Part shown: positions 8,372 to 17,170 of the stretch, one piece after another
Layout: each line of letters opens with the position of its first letter
Numbering within the stretch: the first letter of the stretch is position 1
From: a virus
Direction: 5' to 3' (one strand)
IMG/VR virus record: IMGVR_UViG_3300009151_000238
Coordinates: 1 to 31,830 of that record
DNA length: 31,830 nucleotides
Notes under the pieces: generated by a model
What the model was told of the DNA's origin: nothing
Seen by the model: only the letters and a program-made list of their open reading frames with translations
Databases searched by the model: none
Made by a program: the position numbers and the translations under genes

Positions 8372-9208
8372 ATGGCATACGATCTCGGCGACGTCGTCGC
8401 TCTTGGCATCACGATCACAGACGCTTCAGGGGCGAACGCTAACGCAACGAGCGTCTCTGCGACGATTACTCAACCCGATGGAACTTCTGTGACACCTACT
8501 GTCACGAACAGCTCTGTCGGCTTGTATGACGTCTCATTCACGCCGTCTCAGTCTGGTCGTCATCTCGTTCGCTGGCTAGCGACAGGCGCGAACGCGAGCG
8601 CATTCACTGACGAGTTCAGTGTTCGCGATCTGACTCGACTGCCTGTCGTGTCATATAGCGACGTGCTCGCGCATTTGAACATTCCTAGCGCGAGCGCGAA
8701 CGAAGACGAAGTTCGACGCTTCATCGACGCAGCTGAAGATCTCGCAGAGCAATACTGTGGTCTCGTACTAGGTCGTCGCACGTTCACGTCTGAGAAGTAC
8801 GACGGCGGCGTCGACAACATTCGACTCGCGAATGCGCCGATCTTGAGCGTGTCCAGTGTCTACGAGAACGGCGTCCAGCTCGCGTCTTCGCAATACAAGA
8901 TCGACGTGACGAGTCAGCGTCTCTATCGCTTGAGCTCAGGTGTCATCGGTTCTTCTTCGTACGGTTACTGGGCGACAGGTGTCGACGCTGTTGTCGTCAC
9001 ATACACAGCAGGATTCTTGATTACGCCGCCGACTATTCAGCAGGGCGTTCTCGAGATCATTCGTCATCTCTGGCAGACACAGCGCGGCGCCGTTGGCGTC
9101 ATAGGTTTGTCACAGTCTGGTGACGAGTTCTCGTCAGGTTCGACCTATTCTCTTCCACGTCGCGCACAAGAGCTGCTCGATCCTCAGAGTCTTCCGGGCA
9201 TGGCGTGA
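8372..9208 (+). CDS. Head-tail connector with N-terminal Ig-like domain
   Basis: A 278-aa protein. Residues 1-88 look like an Ig-like beta sandwich (SVSATITQPDGT, GLYDVSFTPSQSGRHLVRW). Residues about 95-278 match the HK97 gp6-like adaptor: SYSDVLAHLNI, an acidic helix DEVRRFIDAAEDLAEQYCG, then beta strands with a long C-terminal helix (QGVLEIIRHLWQTQRGAVG). It should form the ring beneath the portal. The extra Ig-like part may project outward. Confidence 0.8.
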   Translation: MAYDLGDVVALGITITDASGANANATSVSATITQPDGTSVTPTVTNSSVGLYDVSFTPSQSGRHLVRWLATGANASAFTDEFSVRDLTRLPVVSYSDVLAHLNIPSASANEDEVRRFIDAAEDLAEQYCGLVLGRRTFTSEKYDGGVDNIRLANAPILSVSSVYENGVQLASSQYKIDVTSQRLYRLSSGVIGSSSYGYWATGVDAVVVTYTAGFLITPPTIQQGVLEIIRHLWQTQRGAVGVIGLSQSGDEFSSGSTYSLPRRAQELLDPQSLPGMA

Positions 9209-9666
9209 GCGCGCCAGCGTTCTCGAGCGTGCTCTCGAGTGTGATCACTGCTCTGCGTGCGTCATCTTCTTTGACGAACGTGCGCATCTTCGACGGCGTC
9301 GAGATAGATCAGTCCTACCCCGGTGACGCTGTCGCTGTTGGTCATGACGGCTCGCTCGAAGCAGACGAGATTCAGGCTGGCGACTTTCGTCAAGAGTATG
9401 CACCAATCGGCGCGAAGTCGAAGATGGAAGACGGTTCGCTGAATTGTTTCCTCTGGTCATGGGACGGCGCATCAGACGTCTCAGCTCGACGCGCTCGAGC
9501 GTACGCACTGCTCGCTTCATGCGAGCAAGCAATACGAAGCGATCCGAGTCTCGGTGGCGTCTGCTTGTACGCGAATCTCGAGACTGCGACGACAAAGTAT
9601 CGACAGACGACTGCAGGTGCAGTCGTGATGATCACATTCGTGATCACTTATCGCGCCCGAATCTAA
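9205..9666 (+). CDS. Neck / tail-completion (terminator-like) protein
   Basis: A 153-aa protein starting at GTG 9205, overlapping the connector stop as GTGA. It has an N-terminal helix (FSSVLSSVITALRASSSL), a beta strand block, and a C-terminal strand AVVMITFVITYRARI as in tail-terminator folds. Place between connector and tail tube fits a stopper or tail terminator. The exact neck role is inferred from order only. Confidence 0.6.
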   Translation: MSAPAFSSVLSSVITALRASSSLTNVRIFDGVEIDQSYPGDAVAVGHDGSLEADEIQAGDFRQEYAPIGAKSKMEDGSLNCFLWSWDGASDVSARRARAYALLASCEQAIRSDPSLGGVCLYANLETATTKYRQTTAGAVVMITFVITYRARI

Positions 9667-9687
9667 TCAACGAAAGAGAGAGTCATC

Positions 9688-9891
9688 GTGGCAACTATCA
9701 AGAATGTGAGTCCGCTTGGGGATCTTGAGATCCCTTCGCTCAACATCACAGTGCTCGCAGGACAGACAGCGGAAGTCTCTGACAGTGACGCGACTCTGCT
9801 TCTTCTTCAGACAGACGTCTGGCAGTCAGTCGATGCGAAGACATCGAAGTCAAACAACAACAGCGCACCGGTCGAACCGGCTGCCGAGTAA
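9688..9891 (+). CDS. Small conserved-type protein before tail tube
   Basis: A 67-aa ORF starting at GTG 9688 after a GAAAGAGAG ribosome site. It reads IKNVSPLGDLEIPSL, then a V-x-A-G-Q-x-x-E-V strand and DATLLLLQTDVWQ, ending in an Asn/Pro-rich tail. Proteins of this size and pattern precede the tail-tube gene in many actinophages, but no function is established that I know. Confidence 0.65.
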   Translation: MATIKNVSPLGDLEIPSLNITVLAGQTAEVSDSDATLLLLQTDVWQSVDAKTSKSNNNSAPVEPAAE

Positions 9892-9903
9892 GGAGCAACA
9901 CAC

Positions 9904-10896
9904 ATGGCTATCGGTTCAGGTCTCAGCGGTCAGCTGGGCATGGTTAAGGAAACGACGTTCGGCACAGCTGTCGCCGTGACTCGCTTCTTCGAGTTCAATT
10001 CTGAAAGCGTCGATCTTCAGAAGACGACTGTGCAAGGTATGGGTCTGCGAGCAGGTGGACAAGTCGCTCGTGCGATTCGTCGCGTGCTCACTGCGACTCA
10101 AGTCTCTGGCGACTTCGAGATCGACTTGCCAGCGAAAGGTCTAGGACTTCTGCTTTCAGCTGCGACAGGTACTGCCCCAACGGGCACTGCTAACGCTGGC
10201 GGAACTGGCAAGACGTTCGACTTCACGCTGGGCGACTTGTTCGGCTCTTCTTACACTTTCCAGATTGGTGTCCCACAATTCAACGGCACAGTCACGCCGA
10301 AGACGATCGCAGGTTGCAAGATCTCATCGTTCGAGCTGAGTGTCGACAACGTCGGCATGGCGAAAGGCAAGTTCAGCATCGACGGCAAGTCAATGACGAC
10401 GTCGGGAACTGGCGCAGCTGCTCTTCAGACTGCTTCGTACACGACAGCGAACAACTTGTTTCACTTCGCGCAGGGTTCGATCACAGTCAACGGCACAACA
10501 GCTGGCGACATTCGTGACTTCTCAATCAGCGTCGACAACGCGTTGAAGACTGATCGCTTCAATCTGGGCAGCTTGACTAAGTCTGAACAAGTGATCTCTG
10601 GCTTCAGAAAGATCACAGGCAAGATGACAGTCGAGTTCAACTCGACGACGTATCTCGATGCGTACGTCGCAGACTCGAACGTCGCAGTCGTTCTCACACT
10701 TGCAGGCGCAACAATCGCGGGCAGTGACAAAGAGTCGATCGTGATCACTCTTCCTCAGATCAAGCTCGACGGCGACACCCCGAACGTGTCTGGTCCTGAC
10801 GTGATCATGCAGAACATCAGCTTCGAAGCTCTTGCAGATGACTCGACTGGTCAGCCGATGACTATTCGCTACATCACGAGCGACTCTGCACTCTAG
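9904..10896 (+). CDS. Major tail tube protein
   Basis: A 330-aa beta-rich tail-tube subunit. The N-terminus (SGLSGQLGMVKETTFGTAV) is the standard beginning of this actinophage tube family. Further signs are GDFEIDLPAKGLGLLL, the repeated core strand KISSFELSVDNVG and DFSISVDNALKTDR, and a late VEFNSTTYLDAYVA segment. It polymerises around the tape measure. ATG at 9904 follows AAGGAGCAA. Length is at the long end, consistent with an extra surface domain. Confidence 0.88.
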   Translation: MAIGSGLSGQLGMVKETTFGTAVAVTRFFEFNSESVDLQKTTVQGMGLRAGGQVARAIRRVLTATQVSGDFEIDLPAKGLGLLLSAATGTAPTGTANAGGTGKTFDFTLGDLFGSSYTFQIGVPQFNGTVTPKTIAGCKISSFELSVDNVGMAKGKFSIDGKSMTTSGTGAAALQTASYTTANNLFHFAQGSITVNGTTAGDIRDFSISVDNALKTDRFNLGSLTKSEQVISGFRKITGKMTVEFNSTTYLDAYVADSNVAVVLTLAGATIAGSDKESIVITLPQIKLDGDTPNVSGPDVIMQNISFEALADDSTGQPMTIRYITSDSAL

Positions 10897-10898
10897 TC

Positions 10899-11432
10899 GT
10901 GTCGAGCATTGACGTAAACACTCAGAGCGATGACTTGCGCTTCTACTATAAAGAGTTGCGCAAGTTCTCGCCTGAGCTCGCGAAAGAACTTCGCAAGAGT
11001 CTTCTGCGCGCAGCTGCTCCAGTCGTGCAAGAGATTAAACAGTCAGCGCGAGCACTACCAAGCAAAGGTGCCATCGGTTCAGAGCGCAAGCACAAGGGAT
11101 CGAGTCTAGGTTTACGTCAGTCTCTTGCAGCTGCAACTCAAGCTCGTCTCGTCACTGGCACTCGTGACGCGCGCGTCGAGATTCGAATCTCGAGCACTCG
11201 CTTCGCGCAAGTGTCAGGTCGTTATCGCTCGCTGCCGTTTCATGTCGAAGGCATCGCTGTCAAAGGCAAAGCACGCTGGCGTCACCCAGTCTTCGGCAAC
11301 GAAGATCACTGGGTGACGCAGAAGCCGACGCCGTTCTTCGTCAGCATTCTGCAAAGCGTTCGCGCGGGCGCACTATTTCAGAAAGCAGCTGAGCGCGCGC
11401 TCAGTCAAGCGATCAACAAGATCTCAAACTAA
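10899..11432 (+). CDS. HK97 gp10-like neck/tail protein
   Basis: A 177-aa basic protein starting at GTG 10899 two bases after the tube stop. The N-terminal helices (FYYKELRKFSPELAKELRKSL) and the C-terminal WRHPVFGNEDHWVTQKPTPFF signature fit the HK97 gp10-like family of head-tail joining/minor tail proteins. It usually precedes the tail-tube gene, whereas here it follows it. Confidence 0.75.
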   Translation: MSSIDVNTQSDDLRFYYKELRKFSPELAKELRKSLLRAAAPVVQEIKQSARALPSKGAIGSERKHKGSSLGLRQSLAAATQARLVTGTRDARVEIRISSTRFAQVSGRYRSLPFHVEGIAVKGKARWRHPVFGNEDHWVTQKPTPFFVSILQSVRAGALFQKAAERALSQAINKISN

Positions 11433-11447
11433 CAAGGGGAATGCATT

Positions 11448-11798
11448 ATGCCAGTCAAGATCAAAGAGAAGATCTATTACCTACCCGGCGAAGAAGGTCA
11501 GCGCAGTTTGACACTCGCTGAACAACGACGCATCGAGCGCGAGTTTCGACGTCCGCTCGAGAAGATCCTTGCGTCTGCGAGCGTCACAGATAAGCAGCTG
11601 AAGAGCATGCCCGAGTCGAAGCGCGACGAGATCGAAGTCGATCGTCGCGAGATCGGTCTCATCATGATCTGGGTGTCTCGTCTTCGTGCAGGTGAAGATC
11701 TGACGTTCGATGAAGCGACAGACATTGAGATCGAGAATCTCGAAGACATAGATCTGGGCGGAGTTTCGACAGACGACCCAAAAGCAATAGAGGGCTAG
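11448..11798 (+). CDS. Tail assembly chaperone, short (in-frame) form
   Basis: A 116-aa acidic helical protein beginning at ATG 11448 after AAGGGGAA. Its place directly before the tape measure and the slippery heptamer near its end identify it as the gpG-type tail chaperone, which coats the tape measure during tail assembly. The C-terminal part is very acidic (DEATDIEIENLEDIDLGG). Most ribosomes should end at the TAG at 11796-11798. Confidence 0.85.
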   Translation: MPVKIKEKIYYLPGEEGQRSLTLAEQRRIEREFRRPLEKILASASVTDKQLKSMPESKRDEIEVDRREIGLIMIWVSRLRAGEDLTFDEATDIEIENLEDIDLGGVSTDDPKAIEG

Positions 11799-11938
11799 TC
11801 TGCCCGATCGAAGAGCGCGTCTTCAAATACATGCCGCTCTTGTGCAATACGTTCCCAGCAATCTCGCCGTGGAACATCTGGGACCTCGAGACAGGGGTCT
11901 TCGATCTGCTCGTTCGAGCAGCTGAGAAGAAGGAGTAA
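11448..11938 (+). CDS. Tail assembly chaperone, long form by -1 frameshift (gpGT-type)
   Basis: Slipping back one base at CCCAAAA (11777-11783) leads into an open frame from 11783 to the TAA at 11936-11938. The product is 112 residues of the short form plus 51 more. The added part contains ERVFKYMPLLCNTFPAISPW and then NIWDLETGVFDLLVRAAE, the small aromatic-rich T domain expected in gpGT proteins. The extension fills the otherwise unexplained 140-base gap before the tape-measure start. It is translated as a minor product and recruits tail-tube subunits. Confidence 0.9.
11777..11783 (+). other. Programmed -1 ribosomal frameshift site
   Basis: CCCAAAA fits X-XXY-YYZ in register: the zero-frame codons are CCA (11778-11780) and AAA (11781-11783). 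After slippage the tRNAs pair with CCC and AAA. It lies five codons before the zero-frame stop. Position, register and the conserved-looking downstream frame all agree. Confidence 0.9.
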
Positions 11939-11940
11939 TC

Positions 11941-14574
11941 GTGGCAGATAAGTCGCTGAAGATGTCGATCTACGGGCGCGACGTTAACGCTTCGAAGACT
12001 CTTCACAACATCGGGAAAACAGCAGAGCACACTTCGGGCATGATCTCAAAGATCGGCACGATAGCTGCAGGCATCTCTCTCGCGCATCTTGCGACTGAAG
12101 CTGGCGCATTCGTCAAAGACTCACTCGGCAAGTTCGCCGAAGTTGCTGGCGAAGTTCGAACGCTTCAGCGTTACACAGGCGCCAGTGCTGAGTCGATGTC
12201 TAAGTTGCGCGAGACTGCGAAGATGTCTGGCGTCTCGACGCAAAGTCTCGGCAAAGGTCTGCGCCAGCTGTCTGTCTTCATGGCAAACAACAAGAACGCA
12301 TCGACGATCATGGGCGAGTCTGTCAAAGACTCGACAGGTCATCTCAAGAGTCTCGACTCGATGCTTCCGACGATCATGGATAAGTTCGCGAAGATGCCAA
12401 ACGGTCCCGAGAAGACTGCCATCGCTGTGAAGATGTTTGGACGTGGCGCGACTGAGATGATCCCTTTGCTCAATCGAGGCAGCGCAGGCTTGAAAGAGTT
12501 CGGCGACGAAGCTGAGCGCAACGGTCTCGTGCTCTCCCAGTCGAATCTTGACGCAGTCAAGAAGAACACGATGGCGCAGAGATCTTTCCATTCTGCCATC
12601 GAAGGTCTGCAAGTCCAGATCGGCATGCGTCTTTATCCGGTGCTCACGTCGATCACTGAAGCGTTCATGAAGCAGTGGCCCGTCATCAGAGAACATCTCG
12701 AACCTGCGATGAAGACGTTCGCTCAAGTATGCAAGACGCTTGGACACTTCGTCTCTGACGTTGTCTTGCCCGGCATTGTTCATCTCGCGAAGTGGTTCGA
12801 GAAATACAAAGGAATCATCGTCCCGATCGTGGGGGCGATCGTGTCAATGGTCGTCGCATACAAAGCATTCATCGCCGTTCAACGAGTCGGCATCGCGATC
12901 ATGGAACTTTATAAGGGCGCACAGATTCTCTACATCGCGATGACGTCAGGCATGACAGCTGCTCAGACTGCTCTCACATTCGCGACAGAAGGTGGCACTG
13001 CTGTCACTAAGGGTTATGCAGTAGCGCAAGCCATTCTCAACACAGTCATGGAAGCGAACCCGATCGGGCTTGTCGTGCTCGCCATCGTCGGTCTCGTCGC
13101 CGCGATCGTAATCGCATGGAAGCACTCAGAGACTTTCAGGAAGATCGTGACTGGCGCGTTCCATGCTGTTGCGAATGCAGCTGTCAAAGTTGTCGCATGG
13201 ATCAAGTCACACTGGCCTCTTCTTCTTGCGATCATCACAGGGCCCTTCGGTCTCGCTGTGCTGATGATCATGAAGCATCGTGATCAGATCGTCGGCTTCT
13301 TCAAAGCTGTGCCGAAGATGCTGATGAACGCGCTCAACGGTGCGAGCTCGTGGCTCTATCACACTGGCAGAGACATCATCACAGGCTTGTTCAATGGCGC
13401 GAAGTCTTTGCTCTCAAAGGTTGGCTCATTCTTTCTGGATCATCTTCCCAGCTGGATCAAAGAACCGTTCAAGAAAGCTCTGGGCATTCAATCGCCGTCG
13501 AAGGTCTTTCATGAGTTTGGACGCTTCATCACTCAAGGCTTGATCGACGGTCTCACTTCAACAGCTGCGAAAGTGCATTCGACTGTCTCGAAGTTGGGCA
13601 GTCTCGTCACGAGCGCATTCAAGAATAAGACGTCGTCTGCTGACGACGACTTCTTGAAGTATCTGGACAAGCAAGAGTCGAAACTTTCGAAACTTGCGAA
13701 GCAGAGAGTCGCAACGACGAAAGCGTTGAGCACTGCTCGCGATCATCTTGCGAAAGTTCGCGACGACAAGAAGTCGTTCTACTCGAACGCACTTGGCTCT
13801 TCAGACTCTTTCGACAAGTTCTCTCTCGGCAACGGCGAAGCGACGAGCTCATCGACTGGCAATCCTTTGAGCAACTACATCGCGCGCATGCGTGAAAGTT
13901 TGTCTCAGACGCTCTCATTCAAGTCGAACGTGCAGTCACTGAAGGGAAAGCTGCCAGCGTCTTTCGTCAACGAGCTGATCGCTCAAGGCGTGTCTGCTTC
14001 TGATCTCGTCGACGCTCTCGCTCATGCTGATCCGTCGACGCTTGCAGAGATCACTTCTCTGTCGAAGCAGAAGACTGACGCTGACACTTCTCTCGCACGC
14101 TACGCGAGCGAAGCAGTGTTCGGATCTGCTGAGAGATCTGCTGAGAACGCTGTGCGCGTCGCTTCGCGCTCTGACAGTAATGTCGCGAACGCACAGATGA
14201 ACACTGCTCAAGCAGTGAAGACTCGAGCATCTGCACTTCTTGCACTAGCTCGAGGCACTGCTGACACTGCGTCGAGTTCACACTCGTCGAAGAAGTCAAA
14301 GAAGTCTCACGCGTACACAGGACCGACTCTGCCTGCTCTTGCAGCTGGCGGCGTCGTCACTCGTGCGACTGTCGCTCTCATCGGAGAAGCGGGCCCTGAA
14401 GCTGTCATTCCTTTGTCTCGCATGAAGTCTGGATCTTCGAGCAGTCCTGTCGTCGTTCACGTTCACGTCGCTGGAAGCGTCATTCGTGAGCACGATCTCG
14501 CTGTCAGTGTTCGAGATCAGATCGCTCAGATGATGCGTCGTCGCGGAGTCAATCCTTCGATCTTGGGCGTGTAG
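11941..14574 (+). CDS. Tape measure protein
   Basis: An 877-aa protein starting at GTG 11941, two bases after the chaperone stop, with AAGGAG inside the chaperone end as ribosome site. Helical N-terminal half, then hydrophobic segments near IVPIVGAIVSMVVAY, GLVVLAIVGLVAAIVIAW and LLLAIITGPFGLAVLMIM. Then come the family motifs LGIQSPSKVFHEFGRF and, near the end, AGGVVTRATVALIGEAGPEAVIP. It sets tail length; at about 1.5 A per residue the tail would be near 130 nm (inference). It probably enters the host membrane at DNA delivery. Confidence 0.93.
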   Translation: MADKSLKMSIYGRDVNASKTLHNIGKTAEHTSGMISKIGTIAAGISLAHLATEAGAFVKDSLGKFAEVAGEVRTLQRYTGASAESMSKLRETAKMSGVSTQSLGKGLRQLSVFMANNKNASTIMGESVKDSTGHLKSLDSMLPTIMDKFAKMPNGPEKTAIAVKMFGRGATEMIPLLNRGSAGLKEFGDEAERNGLVLSQSNLDAVKKNTMAQRSFHSAIEGLQVQIGMRLYPVLTSITEAFMKQWPVIREHLEPAMKTFAQVCKTLGHFVSDVVLPGIVHLAKWFEKYKGIIVPIVGAIVSMVVAYKAFIAVQRVGIAIMELYKGAQILYIAMTSGMTAAQTALTFATEGGTAVTKGYAVAQAILNTVMEANPIGLVVLAIVGLVAAIVIAWKHSETFRKIVTGAFHAVANAAVKVVAWIKSHWPLLLAIITGPFGLAVLMIMKHRDQIVGFFKAVPKMLMNALNGASSWLYHTGRDIITGLFNGAKSLLSKVGSFFLDHLPSWIKEPFKKALGIQSPSKVFHEFGRFITQGLIDGLTSTAAKVHSTVSKLGSLVTSAFKNKTSSADDDFLKYLDKQESKLSKLAKQRVATTKALSTARDHLAKVRDDKKSFYSNALGSSDSFDKFSLGNGEATSSSTGNPLSNYIARMRESLSQTLSFKSNVQSLKGKLPASFVNELIAQGVSASDLVDALAHADPSTLAEITSLSKQKTDADTSLARYASEAVFGSAERSAENAVRVASRSDSNVANAQMNTAQAVKTRASALLALARGTADTASSSHSSKKSKKSHAYTGPTLPALAAGGVVTRATVALIGEAGPEAVIPLSRMKSGSSSSPVVVHVHVAGSVIREHDLAVSVRDQIAQMMRRRGVNPSILGV

Positions 14575-14577
14575 TCG

Positions 14578-15783
14578 ATGGGCTTCTACAACGGGACAGA
14601 CGCCCCGACTTTGAAAGTTCAGTTTCTGTCGTCGTTCGTTTCAGTGTCGCCAGTCTGGGTGACTGTTGCGACGTCTGACATTCGTTCGATCAGTATCAGA
14701 CGCGGACGCACTCAAGAGAATCAGCTCGTGCAGACTGGCACTTGCTCGATCGAGTTCGACAATCGTTCAGGCGATTACGATCCAGACAACTTGAGCTCGA
14801 TCTATCAGTACGGAACGTACCCGACGTTCTCTGCGAATCTGCCGATGCGTGTTGTGTCAACATGGTCAGGCGTCGATCGCTATCTCTTCTGGGGCTATCT
14901 CGAAGAAGTTCAGACTGATCTCTCGCTCGATCCTGTGGCGACGTTCACTTGTGTCGATGCGTTCTCAGTGCTCGCTCGAAAGACGATCTCGTATTCTGCA
15001 TACGGTGTCGACTCGAGCGCGACTCGTGTCTCAACAATTCTCGATCTCGCTGGCTGGCCTAGTGCAGATCGAAGCTTGTCAACGTATCGCAGTTTCTCAC
15101 CTCGCAACTATGGCACGACCAACGCTCTCGCAGCTGCTCAAGAGTGCGCCTCAGCAGAGTTCGGTCGTCTCTTCATAACGACGAGCAACGTCGTGAAGAT
15201 GACGCCGTATGAGAACATCTTCACAGCGACAAACAGATTCACGCTTTCAGATGTTCCCAGCTCGACGACGATCGAGTATGACAACATCTCGACAAGTCCA
15301 GGCTCGAAGTATCTGATCAACAGCGTCACGATCACAGACGTGAACGGCGCGATCACTGGAGCTGCAACAAACACAGACTCGATCGCTCAGTACGGCACAG
15401 TCAACTTCTCACTCATGGCGCCTCTCGCGTCGAGTGTTTCGTCGCCGACTCAGCTCGCGAAGATCATCGCAAACAAATACGCGTTCGCGCAGACTCGAGT
15501 CGACTCGATCGTCTTCAGCGTCTCAGGCTTATCGACATCTCTTTGGTCTTCTCTGCTTCAGACTGATCTCGGCGATGCGTGCACTGTGAAGCGCACAACA
15601 GTCGACTCTCGTGCTCTGACTTATGCGTGCTTGATCGAAGGACTGAATCACGACATCACAGTCGACGACTGGCGAGTGAGTCTTTCGCTGTCGCCGGGTG
15701 TAGCACCAAGCTCATCGAGTTTGAACAGCGCATTCATTCTCGACAACTCTCTTCTCGACAGCACAGATCCTCTCTGGTATTAG
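14578..15783 (+). CDS. Distal tail / minor tail protein (Dit-like)
   Basis: A 401-aa protein directly after the tape measure. Early landmarks are the S-x-x-I-R-R-G-R-T segment near residue 40 and CSIEFDNRSGDYDPDN, which are typical of the siphophage tail-tip hub protein that caps the tube. The remainder is beta-rich. It is the largest tail-tip protein here, so it may combine distal-tail and hub roles. Confidence 0.75.
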   Translation: MGFYNGTDAPTLKVQFLSSFVSVSPVWVTVATSDIRSISIRRGRTQENQLVQTGTCSIEFDNRSGDYDPDNLSSIYQYGTYPTFSANLPMRVVSTWSGVDRYLFWGYLEEVQTDLSLDPVATFTCVDAFSVLARKTISYSAYGVDSSATRVSTILDLAGWPSADRSLSTYRSFSPRNYGTTNALAAAQECASAEFGRLFITTSNVVKMTPYENIFTATNRFTLSDVPSSTTIEYDNISTSPGSKYLINSVTITDVNGAITGAATNTDSIAQYGTVNFSLMAPLASSVSSPTQLAKIIANKYAFAQTRVDSIVFSVSGLSTSLWSSLLQTDLGDACTVKRTTVDSRALTYACLIEGLNHDITVDDWRVSLSLSPGVAPSSSSLNSAFILDNSLLDSTDPLWY

Positions 15784-15792
15784 GAGCAAACA

Positions 15793-16257
15793 ATGGCAAC
15801 AGGTTTCCCAGTCAAGGGCACAGGTGGCGCGTCAACGTACACGTCTGGAAGTGTTCTCAGCTCGTCAGATCTCAACGATCTCGGCGGAACTCTTAACAGT
15901 CTGAACGACTCAACGAACTACCCCTACGCGTATTCGAATGCGAGTTCGCCTGATGCTATTCGTCGTCCGTTGCCTTTCGCTGTGAGTGCAGACAAGATCG
16001 CATTCTCAGGAACTCTCGCCGCGGGCAGTGGAGCGAGCGCGACTGTGCTCTTCAACACGACGTCAAGATTCACTCAAGTTCCAGTCGTCACAGCGACAGC
16101 AAACTCGAGCGGCTATGTCGCCGCAAGTGTTGGCGCAATCTCGACGACTGGCTTCACTGCTCGCATCTTCAATCCGTCATCGACGACTATCTCTGCAGGC
16201 TACTCACTGCACTTCATAGCGATCCAGATGACCTACACAAGTCCGACCAACTCTTAG
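15793..16257 (+). CDS. Tail-tip protein with H-type-lectin-like C-terminus
   Basis: A 154-aa protein with AGGAGCAA before ATG 15793. The N-terminal 60 residues are Ser/Asn-rich (TYTSGSVLSSSDLNDLGGTLN), as in fibre attachment regions. Residues about 85-150 form a compact beta pattern, FTQVPVVTATAN then TTGFTARIF and SLHFIAIQM, resembling H-type lectin folds in phage tail tips. It is the last tail gene and thus a candidate receptor-binding protein. Confidence 0.65.
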   Translation: MATGFPVKGTGGASTYTSGSVLSSSDLNDLGGTLNSLNDSTNYPYAYSNASSPDAIRRPLPFAVSADKIAFSGTLAAGSGASATVLFNTTSRFTQVPVVTATANSSGYVAASVGAISTTGFTARIFNPSSTTISAGYSLHFIAIQMTYTSPTNS

Positions 16258-16266
16258 GAATAGAAC

Positions 16267-16407
16267 ATGATCATGAAGCTGACGTGCAGATCTGAAGACT
16301 GCAACAACAAAGACGTCGAGATCGAGTTCGCTGACCCTGAAGATCTCGTCATCTGTGGCGCCTGTCATAACGAAGTGAAAGACAAGATCGAAGTCGTCGA
16401 GTCGTAG
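16267..16407 (+). CDS. Zinc-ribbon microprotein
   Basis: A 46-aa acidic ORF at ATG 16267, ten bases after the previous stop. Cysteines occur as CRSEDC (7, 12) and CGAC (32, 35), a likely four-Cys zinc site. The next gene starts four bases after its stop. Small Cys proteins at this position between tail and lysis genes occur in other actinophages; role unknown. Confidence 0.65.
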   Translation: MIMKLTCRSEDCNNKDVEIEFADPEDLVICGACHNEVKDKIEVVES

Positions 16408-16410
16408 CGC

Positions 16411-16719
16411 ATGGCTTCACTACCTGAGACAGCGAATCTCGCTCAAGTTGTCAGTCTGTTCACGCCGCTGATCGCTGGCGCGTTCGGTCTCTGGCGTCGC
16501 ATCGAACACAAGCAGACAAAGTTCGAACTCACACAGCAACGCATCTCGGACAAGCTCGACGTGATCACAGCACAGTTCGGACCGAACGGCGGTGGCTTGC
16601 GTCAAGCAGTGAATGAGATGTCGAAGAAGATCGACAAGATCGAAGAACGACAGATCGACATCGGCGACAAAGTCGCTCGACTGCAAGGCGAGTTCGATCA
16701 ACACATCATCGAAAGTTAG
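16411..16719 (+). CDS. Membrane-anchored coiled-coil protein of the lysis region
   Basis: A 102-aa protein with one hydrophobic segment (residues about 9-27, AQVVSLFTPLIAGAFGLW) followed by a long charged helix with heptad spacing (MSKKIDKIEERQIDIGDKV). The shape, a single membrane anchor with a cytoplasmic or extracytoplasmic coiled coil, and the adjacent endolysin and holin genes suggest a lysis accessory or second holin. Not proven. Confidence 0.6.
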   Translation: MASLPETANLAQVVSLFTPLIAGAFGLWRRIEHKQTKFELTQQRISDKLDVITAQFGPNGGGLRQAVNEMSKKIDKIEERQIDIGDKVARLQGEFDQHIIES

Positions 16720-16727
16720 GAAACACC

Positions 16728-17168
16728 ATGCTAGTTGGAAAGAAGCCTACGTTCTCAAAGATCACAGGCAGTCAAGCGTTCGCTCACATGCATCAGTGGC
16801 TTCTTCAGCACAAGAGCGTTGCTGTCGGACACTGTCATGCAACTTGTCAGAATGCTTGGGGGCTTCCTGTAAAGTACGCGTCAGCGATCGACGCTTGGAA
16901 TCACATTCCTGCGAAGCATCGTCACACTGACATGAGCAAGGCTCCAGTGGGCGCACCCGTCTTCTTCTCAGGTGGCTTGTATGGTCATGTCGCGCTTCAG
17001 TCAGATCGCTTTGGCGTTCTCATCTCGACAGATGCGCCCAGCGCAGGCTTCATCGGTGAAGAGCGCGTCGACTACTTCACGCGAGTCTGGGGCAAGCAGT
17101 TACTAGGCTGGGCATCGCAATACAACGACGTCGACTTGCAGCTAAACAAACTACCGTCTCGAGCATAG
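16728..17168 (+). CDS. Endolysin, Cys/His peptidase-like single domain
   Basis: A 146-aa enzyme-like protein. The segment GHCHATCQNAWGLP (34-47) resembles the catalytic Cys helix of NlpC/P60- or CHAP-like hydrolases, with Cys36 the best candidate. GLYGHVALQ (83-91) supplies His87. These enzymes cut peptide bonds in peptidoglycan. No signal peptide, and no separate cell-wall-binding domain, so it is short for an actinophage lysin. ATG at 16728 follows AGGAAACACC. It sits one base pair group before the holin, supporting lysis. Confidence 0.75.
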   Translation: MLVGKKPTFSKITGSQAFAHMHQWLLQHKSVAVGHCHATCQNAWGLPVKYASAIDAWNHIPAKHRHTDMSKAPVGAPVFFSGGLYGHVALQSDRFGVLISTDAPSAGFIGEERVDYFTRVWGKQLLGWASQYNDVDLQLNKLPSRA

Positions 17169-17170
17169 TC

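Noticed and set aside
12121-12783. Long minus-strand open frame (220 aa) opposite the tape-measure gene
   Set aside because: It lies wholly within a secure gene, has Arg/Ser-rich low-quality composition, no ribosome site, and arises because TCGA/GATC-rich codons rarely make antisense stops.
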